From CAYGTK01 sp964352775 (GTDB taxonomy: Bacteria > Bacteroidota > Bacteroidia > Chitinophagales > CAIOSU01), in contig CAYGTK010000156.1 of NCBI GenBank assembly GCA_964352775.1, forward strand, positions 1-10,020: a stretch of DNA of 10,020 bases, given 5' to 3'. Position numbers and translations under genes: made by a program. The notes under the pieces are model-generated. The model was not told where the DNA came from, did no database searches, and saw only the letters and a list, made by a program, of their open reading frames with translations. Within the stretch, counting starts at the first letter, position 1, and every line of letters begins with the position of its first letter. Below, piece after piece: positions 1 to 7,178 of the stretch.

Positions 1-1321
1 TTGCTATGTGGTATGCACCACAAGTGTTCCAAGGTACTAATACCGAGGTTACCGCTCCAGCATCCTCCAAAGTACGGCTAAGGTTCTGTGGGGCAAGACC
101 ACGCTCTTTGAATACAGGGGCATACATTCGCCCAGGAACAACAATAGCTAGGTATTGGTCAGAGGCTGTTAGGTTGAAAAATACAGCCGTTCCAGCTGTT
201 GATGCGATCAGCTGCCCTGTACTTTTTGCAGCGGCAATAATTACATCAGCAATAGCTTTAAGGAAACCAGCTTTCTCCATTATCCCGCCAAATACCATTG
301 CCGATAAGATGAGCCATATGGTATTTAACATACCCGCCATTCCGCCAGAATCTAACAAACTATCTACCACCTCATTTCCAGTAACAAAGGCGATATCACC
401 GAACATGGCCATGTTGGCAGCGATGTAACCAGCTTGTAAGGCATTAACGTCTTCTCCAGCAAGTTCTTGGATTAGACTTCCTTGAAAAATAAAAGCGAAA
501 AGAGCTCCTAATAATGTTCCTGCGAATAATGCAGGTAAAGCAGGTACTTTCTTTATTATCATACCTATAACTGCTACAGGTACTAAAAACAACCACAAAT
601 TGATGTTGAACTTACTGGCTATTGCATCTTGTAGTATGGCTACTTCATTATCAGTTATTGAAGTATCTAGAGTGATCCCAATAACTCCAAAAATGATAAG
701 GGTTAGGATTATGGAAGGCACTGTTGTTATGGTCATGTACCTTATGTGTGTGAACAGATCAGTACCAGCCATAGCTGGTGCTAAGTTGGTAGTATCTGAT
801 AGTGGTGACATTTTATCACCGAAATAAGCACCTGAAATTATTGCGCCAGCAACCATGCCACGATGTATACCCATTGCCTCGCCAATACCCATAAGGGCTA
901 CACCTACTGTAGCAACGGTACTCCATGAACTACCAGTTGCTAAAGATATTAATGCGCAAACTATGCAAGCAGCTATTAAAAATATGCTTGGATTGAGCAG
1001 GTCTAATCCATAATAAATTAGGGCTGGAACAATACCGCTTAGTAACCAAGTGCCTGATAGTGCGCCTATTATAAGTAGAATAAGGATGGAAGGCATAGCT
1101 GCTCCTATACTGCTTACTACGCCCTCTAATAATTCTTCCCATTGATAGCTGTAACGAAGTGCAAGCAGTGCTGCAAAAGCTGCTGTAAGTAATAATGCTA
1201 TTTGATTAGGTCCATAACTGGAGTCATCAGCAAAAAAGTAAACGTTTAAGCCTAGAAGCCCCAGCAGAAGGAGGATAGGTAGTAACGCAACAAGTAAGGT
1301 AGGTCGTTTGGCATCAGTCAT
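1..1321 (-). CDS. nhaC: NhaC-family Na+/H+ antiporter (C-terminus cut by window edge)
   Basis: Integral inner-membrane antiporter expected to exchange cytoplasmic Na+ for external H+; the NhaC family also includes malate/lactate-type exchangers, so the substrate is not certain. The frame was read directly from the reverse strand: 440 full codons run open to base 2 and continue beyond the window. Most of the protein is hydrophobic helices. Family hallmarks seen are GTWLLSGIVPALIYYG (residues 90-105), ATGSSWSTVATVG (128-140), FGDKMSPLSDTTNLAP (167-182), SDQYLAIVVPGRMY (397-410) and VLVPWNTCGAY (427-437). NhaC proteins are usually about 450-500 residues, so only the last few dozen residues should be missing. 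The start is the ATG at 1321-1319, the only ATG downstream of an in-frame TAG at 1348-1346. No Shine-Dalgarno is visible, as is usual in Bacteroidota. The gene is divergent from the secreted FG-GAP protein gene and has no evident functional link to the operon to the right. Confidence 0.93.
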   Translation of the reverse strand, partial: MTDAKRPTLLVALLPILLLLGLLGLNVYFFADDSSYGPNQIALLLTAAFAALLALRYSYQWEELLEGVVSSIGAAMPSILILLIIGALSGTWLLSGIVPALIYYGLDLLNPSIFLIAACIVCALISLATGSSWSTVATVGVALMGIGEAMGIHRGMVAGAIISGAYFGDKMSPLSDTTNLAPAMAGTDLFTHIRYMTITTVPSIILTLIIFGVIGITLDTSITDNEVAILQDAIASKFNINLWLFLVPVAVIGMIIKKVPALPALFAGTLLGALFAFIFQGSLIQELAGEDVNALQAGYIAANMAMFGDIAFVTGNEVVDSLLDSGGMAGMLNTIWLILSAMVFGGIMEKAGFLKAIADVIIAAAKSTGQLIASTAGTAVFFNLTASDQYLAIVVPGRMYAPVFKERGLAPQNLSRTLEDAGAVTSVLVPWNTCGAYHIA

Positions 1322-1475
1322 TAGCGTGGGCTGTTCGTATCGATGCTAAAAGTAGCTAATTGGGCGAGAATGTAAAAGTAGCGTCATCATAGGGTCACTA
1401 TTCGGTAACATTTCAGTTTCTGATGAACGTTAGTTAACTTTAAAAGTTATTATAAAGCAATAGGCTATACTTACT
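1322..1475. promoter_or_regulatory. Divergent intergenic region between nhaC and the FG-GAP protein gene
   Basis: This 154-bp AT-rich gap separates two divergently transcribed genes and so must hold promoters in both directions. I looked for the Bacteroidota -7 element (TAnnTTTG) with a TTG about 20 bp upstream and found no full match on either strand. TAACTTTA (1435-1442, plus) and TACTTTTA (minus strand, roughly 1348-1355) are near matches to the -7 box without a clear -33 box. The palindrome at 1435-1449 is the only striking structure. No RNA gene was recognised. Confidence 0.5.
1435..1449. repeat. Perfect 7-bp inverted repeat, possible operator
   Basis: TAACTTT-A-AAAGTTA is a perfect inverted repeat of 7-bp arms around one base. 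It lies 26 bp upstream of the ATG at 1476, where a repressor or activator of the plus-strand gene could bind or where the -7 region could lie. It is AT-rich, so a chance origin is possible, and no known operator was recognised. Confidence 0.35.
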
Positions 1476-3761
1476 ATGAAGCAACTACTTACACTTTTTA
1501 TATGCATATCATTTTCGTCTACTTGGGCGCAGCTAGAGTTTTCTAAAGTGAATTATTTAGAGGTTTCTGAAAATGGAAAAGAAATGACTTTTCCCTGGGT
1601 AGGAGGCTTAACCAACCCTCAGTTCTCTAATGCTGATATTAACCAAGACGGAATAGCAGACCTTGTGGCTTTTGATAAAGTAGGTGGAGTGGTAGTGCCA
1701 TGGATAAGTGGAGGGACACCAAATACTATCGATTTTCATTATGCACATGAGTATGCTGCTAATTTCCCTCATCTAACCAATGATACTGTCCCATCTCGGA
1801 ATTGGATGTTGCTACAAGATATGGACTGCGATGGGATTGAAGATGTATTGTCTAGCTCCACTGTTCCTAATAAGATCTACTTCTACAAAGGAAGGTACAC
1901 AGCTGACAGCATGATAACCTTTGATTATACTGACTTTCTACAATACACCAGTCTTTCAGGAAATCAGGTTAATATCTTTGTTTCCGCGTTGGATATTCCA
2001 GCTCTTGCTGATATGAATGGTGACGGCGATATTGATGTGCTCACCTTTAATATTTTAGGCGGTAAGATAGATTATTACGAAAATCAATCGATGGAATTGA
2101 CTGGTACTTGTGGTGATACAGTTACGTTTTTATGGTATGATGACTGCTGGGGAAATGTATTTGAAAGTGGTCAAAATCAATCCTTAAGATTACTAGATAC
2201 CTGCCGAACATTTTTAAGACCTTTTGAGATAGCTGAAGAGACGAACAACCCGGGAGTTTCAGGTAACCCCCGCCATGCAGGATCTACCAATTTAGCTTTT
2301 GATGAGGATGGTGATGGTGATATGGACCTATTGTTGGGGGACCTTAATTTCACTAAAATGACAATGCTCTACAATGGAGGTACTGCTGATTCATCAAAAA
2401 TAACTTGGCAGGATACCACCTACCCAAGTGCTAGTGTTCCTGTTGACATGGACTTGTTTTTAGCCTCTTATCTTGCCGATGTTAATAATGATGGACTAGA
2501 AGACTTACTAATAGCACCTAACACACCCAAACCAGCCAACAACTATGACTGTATATGGCATTATGAGAATGTAGGTGATACCTCTGTGTATGAATGGGAG
2601 TTTAAGACGGACACTTTCTTAAACTTAGATAACATTGATTTAGGTGAAGATGCGTATCCTGTATTTTTTGATCATAACAATGATGGACTTCTTGATATTG
2701 TGGCGGGTAACTTCGGATACTATACCAATGGTGTAAGTTATGTTTCAAGCTTGATATTAATAGAGAATGTAGGTGATAGCTTATTCCCTAAATTCAATGT
2801 TGTTACTAGAGATTATGCAGGAATTGCTTCTTTAGGCTTAGAAGGTGTTTATCCTACTTTTGGTGATCTGGATGGTGATGGAGATAAGGATCTTGTGATC
2901 GGATATGAATCGGGTGAATTATTACTTTTTAGGAATACCGCAACGGCAGGTAGCCCAGCTAACTTTGTATTAGATCCAGATCCACAATATCAAAAAATTG
3001 ATGTTGGGCAGAATGCTTCTCCTTTTTTATACGACCTAAATGCTGATGGACTTTTAGATATGTTAGTGGGAAGTCGTGGAGGAATAATCAGTTATTTCCA
3101 AAATACAGGAACCTTAACGGATGCTGTTTTTAGCTCTACAGCTACTAATACAGCTCTGGGAGAGATATTAGTTCGCCCTTCGGGTAGTACAGTAGGCTTG
3201 AGTCGTCCTTATATTTCTAAATTGGATTCTGCTTCGCAAGAGTTTCTAATTGTTGGTAATGTACTAGGTGATATAAATGTTTATTTGATAAACCCTGATA
3301 GCATTTATGAAGGTTCTTTCAAGCCTGCTTATGAATCATTCTCCAATATTGATGTTGGTAGAAATAGTGCCATTGCTATAGCAGATCTAGATGCTAATAA
3401 CCGCTTAGAAATGTTGGTAGGTACAAGCCGTGGAGGTATAGAGTTGTTCAGTCAATCTGATACAGCACGTCGCCCACCTCTAGACACAACTAGTATAGTG
3501 AATATCAGACGCCCTGATTCTTTTGATCTTAATATTTTTCCTAACCCAGCGGAGAATTTGGTTAACCTTAGTTGGATAGCACAGAATTCCAATAATACTT
3601 CCATTATTCTTTACGACGCTGTAGGTAGGGTAGTGGCTGAAAAGGATGATATTGAAGGTATTTCCTATCAGCTAGATATTTCCGACCAAAGTGCGGGTTT
3701 TTATTTGTTGCAATTACAAATAGGTAATAAGAGTGTAGTAAAAAAGCTGCTGATACATTAA
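1476..3761 (+). CDS. Secreted FG-GAP/VCBS repeat protein with T9SS C-terminal sorting domain
   Basis: Predicted extracellular or surface-attached beta-propeller-like protein of 761 residues. Residues 1-18 form a Sec signal peptide (MKQLLTLFICISFSSTWA, then Gln). Nine Asp-rich calcium-loop motifs of the FG-GAP/VCBS type (DxNxDGxxDL...) begin near residues 54, 115, 179, 276, 335, 399, 464, 520 and 637, for example DLDGDGDKDLVIGY and DHNNDGLLDIVAGN. The last is degenerate (DLDANNRLEMLVGT). Residues about 680-761 are a type A T9SS sorting domain: it opens with LNIFPNPAENLVNLSW, continues ILYDAVGRVV, and ends GFYLLQLQIGNKSVVKKLLIH. Such domains direct export through the Bacteroidota type IX system and are cleaved on anchoring. 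A Cys cluster (C212, C224, C243) lies in a longer insert between repeats 3 and 4. The ligand or binding role is unknown. The gene is convergent with the minus-strand operon, whose last stop is 19 bp away, so it is probably an independent unit. Confidence 0.92.
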   Translation: MKQLLTLFICISFSSTWAQLEFSKVNYLEVSENGKEMTFPWVGGLTNPQFSNADINQDGIADLVAFDKVGGVVVPWISGGTPNTIDFHYAHEYAANFPHLTNDTVPSRNWMLLQDMDCDGIEDVLSSSTVPNKIYFYKGRYTADSMITFDYTDFLQYTSLSGNQVNIFVSALDIPALADMNGDGDIDVLTFNILGGKIDYYENQSMELTGTCGDTVTFLWYDDCWGNVFESGQNQSLRLLDTCRTFLRPFEIAEETNNPGVSGNPRHAGSTNLAFDEDGDGDMDLLLGDLNFTKMTMLYNGGTADSSKITWQDTTYPSASVPVDMDLFLASYLADVNNDGLEDLLIAPNTPKPANNYDCIWHYENVGDTSVYEWEFKTDTFLNLDNIDLGEDAYPVFFDHNNDGLLDIVAGNFGYYTNGVSYVSSLILIENVGDSLFPKFNVVTRDYAGIASLGLEGVYPTFGDLDGDGDKDLVIGYESGELLLFRNTATAGSPANFVLDPDPQYQKIDVGQNASPFLYDLNADGLLDMLVGSRGGIISYFQNTGTLTDAVFSSTATNTALGEILVRPSGSTVGLSRPYISKLDSASQEFLIVGNVLGDINVYLINPDSIYEGSFKPAYESFSNIDVGRNSAIAIADLDANNRLEMLVGTSRGGIELFSQSDTARRPPLDTTSIVNIRRPDSFDLNIFPNPAENLVNLSWIAQNSNNTSIILYDAVGRVVAEKDDIEGISYQLDISDQSAGFYLLQLQIGNKSVVKKLLIH

Positions 3762-3779
3762 GGGCTCTCTTTTCAGCTT
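3740..3779 (-). terminator. Weak candidate terminator at the end of the minus-strand operon
   Basis: On the minus strand just after the last di-haem gene there is AAGCTG, a 24-nt loop, then CAGCTT running into a T tract (six T in total, 3745-3740, the first two shared with the stem). The 6-bp stem with a long loop is weak, and it overlaps the 3' end of the convergent FG-GAP gene. It is listed because the position and T-run fit an operon end, but it could be chance. Confidence 0.3.
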
Positions 3780-3780
3780 A

Positions 3781-4962
3781 CTAGAATGGACTAGCGTACG
3801 CAGGGTTGTTTTTCATGTCATTATCGGTGAGTGAATTCAAGAACGCCAAGAGGTCGTCTTTATCTTGCTGAGTCATGTTCAACCCAAAGGCCAAACTGTC
3901 CTGTAATAGTTCTGGCGCTATATTCGGGCTATTTTCGTTAATACCTGAATTGTAAAATTCTATTACTTCTTCTAAAGTGGCAAAACGTCCATCGTGCATA
4001 TATGGACCTGTTAGAGCTATATTCAGTAAAGTAGGTACTTTGAACTTGCCATAATCTGTGGGGTCATTGGTTACACCTCCTAGCCCAATATCATTAAAGT
4101 CTGCTAGAGTAATAGCACTTTGAAGACCATTGTTACTGAATGTTTGGCTTATATCCCCCAGTTCTTTAAACAATCTGTTCTCACCATGGCAATGCCAACA
4201 GTCTACACCACCTTCTGGGGGGTCTTTAAAGAATAGATCTCTACCACGAATAACAGCGTCTTCGTTTGGCATTACAAATAGGTCTCCACGTAGGTATTTG
4301 GCATAATAAGATCCATCAGATACTATACTTCTTAAAAACTGGGCTATAGCCTTGGCGGTGAAATATCTGTCAATAGCGGCACTATCCAGTTCAAATGTTT
4401 GGTAGAACATCCGTTGATAGTTAGTGTCTTGTTGCAATTTTAGAATGGCATCTGGCCATTCTTCATGCATTTCTATAGGGTTTTCTACTGGTTCTAGTAT
4501 TTGTTCTTCAAGGGTAGATGCTCGTCCATCCCAAAAGAAATCCATATCCCAAGCCAAATTAAATAAGGGCATCGCGTTCCGTTCTCCTTGAATACCATCT
4601 ACTCCCTTACTGAATTGCACCCCATTATCTGTAAAACCAAAAGCTTGACCATGACAACTAGCACAAGACTGAGTATTTCCTTCTGAAAGCACTGGGTCGT
4701 AAAATAAGTGTCTACCTAGTTCAACTCCTTTTTTTGTAAGTTGGTTATCTACTGGTATCAGTGGGGTAGGAAAACTATCTGTGAATTCTAAAATATATGG
4801 TGTAGCATCATACACCCATCCTTTAGGCTTTTCTGTAGTAGGTTTAACAGGCTCTGGTTTACAGCCCAAAAATGTTAGGCTGAAAGCTAATAATACTAGT
4901 GATGAACGTAATGCAGTGTCGGTAGTAAGATCAAGAGTAACTATGGTCAGTTTGTTGAACAC
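3781..4962 (-). CDS. Di-haem cytochrome c peroxidase/MauG-family lipoprotein (copy A)
   Basis: Predicted membrane-anchored di-haem c-type cytochrome of the bacterial cytochrome c peroxidase (CCP)/MauG superfamily, 393 residues. Haem motifs are CASCH (C100-H104) and CWHCH (C255-H259). The inter-haem Trp (W144 in FFWDGRA), Gln154 and Glu164 have the same spacing as Trp94, Gln104 and Glu114 of Pseudomonas CcpA. YMHDG is at 321-325. Tyr337 (EFYNSG) falls where MauG may have its haem-ligand Tyr, which is an inference. The N-terminus is odd. The only start between the in-frame TAG (4965-4963) and the hydrophobic segment is GTG at 4962, giving a roughly 20-residue polar lead before LVLLAFSLTFLGC, with Cys34 as likely lipid site (lipobox FLGC). 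It is a tandem duplicate of 5020-6165 and lies 57 bp after it; that gap is AT-rich with no ribosome site. It is the last gene of the operon. It could reduce peroxide or oxidise a protein partner such as an MbnP. Confidence 0.9.
   Translation of the reverse strand: MFNKLTIVTLDLTTDTALRSSLVLLAFSLTFLGCKPEPVKPTTEKPKGWVYDATPYILEFTDSFPTPLIPVDNQLTKKGVELGRHLFYDPVLSEGNTQSCASCHGQAFGFTDNGVQFSKGVDGIQGERNAMPLFNLAWDMDFFWDGRASTLEEQILEPVENPIEMHEEWPDAILKLQQDTNYQRMFYQTFELDSAAIDRYFTAKAIAQFLRSIVSDGSYYAKYLRGDLFVMPNEDAVIRGRDLFFKDPPEGGVDCWHCHGENRLFKELGDISQTFSNNGLQSAITLADFNDIGLGGVTNDPTDYGKFKVPTLLNIALTGPYMHDGRFATLEEVIEFYNSGINENSPNIAPELLQDSLAFGLNMTQQDKDDLLAFLNSLTDNDMKNNPAYASPF
3851..3888. repeat. 38-bp exact repeat shared by the tandem di-haem genes (unit 1)
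   Basis: This stretch near the 3' end of copy A is identical, base for base, to 5090-5127 in copy B. It encodes the NMTQQDKDDLL region. It is coding duplication rather than a mobile repeat. Confidence 0.85.
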
Positions 4963-5019
4963 CTATTAAAGGTATTAAAATTAATACGCAACTAATAGGG
5001 TTGGTAGAACAGTCTCTAT

Positions 5020-6165
5020 CTAAAACGGACTAGCATAAGCTGGATTATTAATCATGTCATTGTCGGTCAATGCATTTAAAAAGGCCAAAAGGTCGTCTTT
5101 ATCTTGCTGAGTCATGTTCAACCCAAAAGCCAAGCCATCTTGCAACAATTCTGGGGCTATATTCGGGCTATTCTCGTTAATACCTGAATTGTAGAACTCT
5201 ATCACTTCTTCTAAGGTTGCAAAACGTCCATCGTGCATATATGGCGCTGATAGGGCTATGTTTTGTAAAGAAGGTACTTTGAACTTACCGTAATCGGTCA
5301 TATTACCTGTAATAGCTCCTAAGCCTGGGTCTTTAAAGTCAGCAATAGTGGTGGCGCTTTGTAAACCATTATTCATGAAAACATTTTGAACAGTTCCTAA
5401 TTCTTTAAAGAAAGGGTTTTCACCATGGCAATGCCAGCAATCTACACCACCGTCAATTGGGTCGTTAAAGAAAAGGTCTGCCCCTCTAATTATGGACTCC
5501 TCATTCGGGATAGTAAATACCTCAGCTCTATTGTATTTCTCAAAATCAGAATTACCAGATATGATACTTCTCAGAAATTGGGCAATTGCTTTTGCAGTGT
5601 AGAATTTATCAATAGCCGCGCTATCTATCTCAAATGCCTCATAGAACATGCGCTGATAGGTAGTATCTTTTTGCAGTTTTAAAACAGCGTCTGGCCACTC
5701 TTCATGCATTTCCAACGGATCTTCTACAGGAACTAAGATCTGATCTTCTAGCGTTTTCGATCGTCCATCCCAGAAGAAGTCTTGGTCCCAAGCAAGATTG
5801 AATAAGGTCATGCTGTGCCTTAAACCTTCAAGGCCATCTACCCCAGTACTAAACGGTACAGGATCAGAAAATGCGTTTGCTTGACTGTGGCAACCTGCAC
5901 ATGCCTGTAATTCCCCTTCTGACAAAATTGGGTCGTAAAACAGGTGTCTGCCAAGTTCTACTCCTGTTACAGTAAGCTGATTATCTGATGGGATAAGTGG
6001 TTGCGGAAAACTTGAAGGAAATACTAAAGGATATGCAGTAGCATCATACACCCAATTACGTTCATTAGGTTCTCCTTTGTTATCATCAACGGGATCATCT
6101 TTACAGCCTACCATAGTTGAACAAACTAATAGAATTAACAGTATGGTTTTGTTAGTTGAGGTCAT
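5020..6165 (-). CDS. Di-haem cytochrome c peroxidase/MauG-family lipoprotein (copy B)
   Basis: Paralogue of copy A, 381 residues, ATG start. The lipoprotein signal is MTSTNKTILLILLVCSTMVG followed by Cys21; the next residues KDDP resemble the acidic lipoprotein surface-export signal described in Bacteroidota. Haem motifs are CAGCH (C89-H93) and CWHCH (C243-H247). The inter-haem Trp132 (FFWDGRS), Gln142 and Glu152 are retained, as are YMHDG at 309-313 and Tyr325 (EFYNSG). The C-terminal 75 residues differ from copy A at only four positions, while the N-terminal halves are much more divergent. The ATG overlaps the TGA of the upstream di-haem gene (ATGA, 6165-6162), implying translational coupling. 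Expected to act on the periplasmic or outer face of the envelope, either reducing hydrogen peroxide with electrons from a c-type cytochrome or doing MauG/MbnH-type oxidation of a protein. The sequence does not decide between them. Confidence 0.92.
   Translation of the reverse strand: MTSTNKTILLILLVCSTMVGCKDDPVDDNKGEPNERNWVYDATAYPLVFPSSFPQPLIPSDNQLTVTGVELGRHLFYDPILSEGELQACAGCHSQANAFSDPVPFSTGVDGLEGLRHSMTLFNLAWDQDFFWDGRSKTLEDQILVPVEDPLEMHEEWPDAVLKLQKDTTYQRMFYEAFEIDSAAIDKFYTAKAIAQFLRSIISGNSDFEKYNRAEVFTIPNEESIIRGADLFFNDPIDGGVDCWHCHGENPFFKELGTVQNVFMNNGLQSATTIADFKDPGLGAITGNMTDYGKFKVPSLQNIALSAPYMHDGRFATLEEVIEFYNSGINENSPNIAPELLQDGLAFGLNMTQQDKDDLLAFLNALTDNDMINNPAYASPF
5090..5127. repeat. 38-bp exact repeat shared by the tandem di-haem genes (unit 2)
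   Basis: Identical to 3851-3888 in copy A. Flanking sequence stays highly similar through the YMHDG-coding region near 5240. Confidence 0.85.
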
Positions 6166-7178
6166 GGTGTAAATTCTTTATTACTGATAAACTCTTCATC
6201 GGTCAAACTCTTTAAAAAGGAAACGAGATCACTCTTCTCCTGTTCATTTAAAGCTAAAGGTTTTATTAGTTCACTTTTATTACTGTGAGGTTGTCCACCG
6301 CTGTTGTAATGCTCCACTACCTCTTCTAAGGTTGATAGACTACCGTCGTGCATATAGGGTCCTGTAACTTCTATATTTCGTAGCGATGCTACTTTAAATT
6401 TGGCTCTATCAAGCTCATTCAATGTAATACGCATTCTACCAGTATCCGCATAAGATGCATAAAGGCCATTATTTTTGAAGCTGAAGTCGCTCAGTAGAAA
6501 GCCAGAATGGCAGCCCGTGCAATTTGTTCTGTTACTTGTAAACAGATCAAGGCCACGCTTTTCTTCTGCATTCAATGCAGTTTCATTTCCTTGAGTGTAT
6601 CTATCATATGCCGAATTCCCACTAACCAAAGTGCGCTCAAAAGCTGATATGGACCGAGTAAGTACAAAAGCATCCATATCTCTACCGTAGGCCTTTCTGG
6701 CCTGCTCAACATAGTGAGGTCGTTTGGCTAGGCGGTCGATCAATGTTGGTACATCGGTATCGAATTCTGCATGGTCATCTATTGGAGCTAGCACTTGTAA
6801 CTCCAAAGTGGGTATGCCACCATCTTTAAAAAAGTAGGGGTGGTAACCTACATTAGCTAAGGTAGGTGAGTTTCTACCACCAAGTCTTCCTTCCACACCT
6901 TTGCTGAGTGCTACTACATCACTAAAAGCCTTATCAGCAAAGTGGCATGACCCGCATGATACGCTAGAATCTCTTGAAAGTATAGGGTCGAAAAATAGTT
7001 CTTTACCCAGAGCCACCCTGCTAACGGTTAATTCATTCCCTTCTGGTATCTCTATAGCAGGAAAGCCAGTAGGAATTACAAGATCGTAAGGGCTATCGCC
7101 ATTGTTAGTATTCTTTTTACAAGCCATTATAAATAGCAACAGTAAAAATGGGATGATATAGATCGCTCTACTATTCAA
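6162..7178 (-). CDS. MauG/MbnH-like di-haem lipoprotein, inter-haem Trp replaced by Lys (copy C)
   Basis: Third and most divergent di-haem enzyme of the operon, 338 residues, shorter than copies A and B. Lipoprotein signal MNSRAIYIIPFLLLLFIMA precedes Cys20 (lipobox IMAC). Haem motifs are CGSCH (C75-H79) and CTGCH (C220-H224). Gln128 and Glu138 keep the spacing of the conserved active-site Gln/Glu. The residue ten positions before Gln128, normally the inter-haem Trp of FWDGR, is Lys118 in FFKDGG. YMHDG is at 275-279 and Tyr291 lies in EHYNSGG. The start is TTG at 7178-7176: no ATG exists between the upstream in-frame TGA (7211-7209) and the signal peptide, and TTG gives a textbook signal. It overlaps the stop of the preceding MbnP gene by 8 bp, so it is probably translationally coupled to it. 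Adjacency to an MbnP makes it the best positional candidate for an MbnH/CorB-type enzyme, although the Trp loss could change how the haems communicate. Confidence 0.9.
   Translation of the reverse strand: MNSRAIYIIPFLLLLFIMACKKNTNNGDSPYDLVIPTGFPAIEIPEGNELTVSRVALGKELFFDPILSRDSSVSCGSCHFADKAFSDVVALSKGVEGRLGGRNSPTLANVGYHPYFFKDGGIPTLELQVLAPIDDHAEFDTDVPTLIDRLAKRPHYVEQARKAYGRDMDAFVLTRSISAFERTLVSGNSAYDRYTQGNETALNAEEKRGLDLFTSNRTNCTGCHSGFLLSDFSFKNNGLYASYADTGRMRITLNELDRAKFKVASLRNIEVTGPYMHDGSLSTLEEVVEHYNSGGQPHSNKSELIKPLALNEQEKSDLVSFLKSLTDEEFISNKEFTP

Noticed and set aside
6..827. Plus-strand open frames across 6-428 and 600-827
   Set aside because: They lie antisense to the continuous NhaC reading frame, whose family motifs are clear; they show no recognisable protein features.
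930..1142. Minus-strand open frame in another phase within the antiporter
   Set aside because: It overlaps the NhaC frame on the same strand, and its translation is basic and low-information without a motif.
1476..3761. Idea that the FG-GAP protein belongs to the copper/di-haem system
   Set aside because: It is on the opposite strand, convergent, with separate regulation and no metal or haem motif beyond Ca-like loops; adjacency alone is not enough.
4781..4969. Short plus-strand frame over the 5' end of di-haem copy A
   Set aside because: Antisense to the signal-peptide region of a real gene; no motif or promoter of its own.
4963..4975. ACCTTTAATAGGT partial palindrome before the GTG start of copy A
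   Set aside because: Arms of only 4 bp in AT-rich DNA; too weak to call an operator or hairpin.
5425..5682. Short plus-strand frame inside di-haem copy B
   Set aside because: Antisense shadow of the haem-domain coding region.
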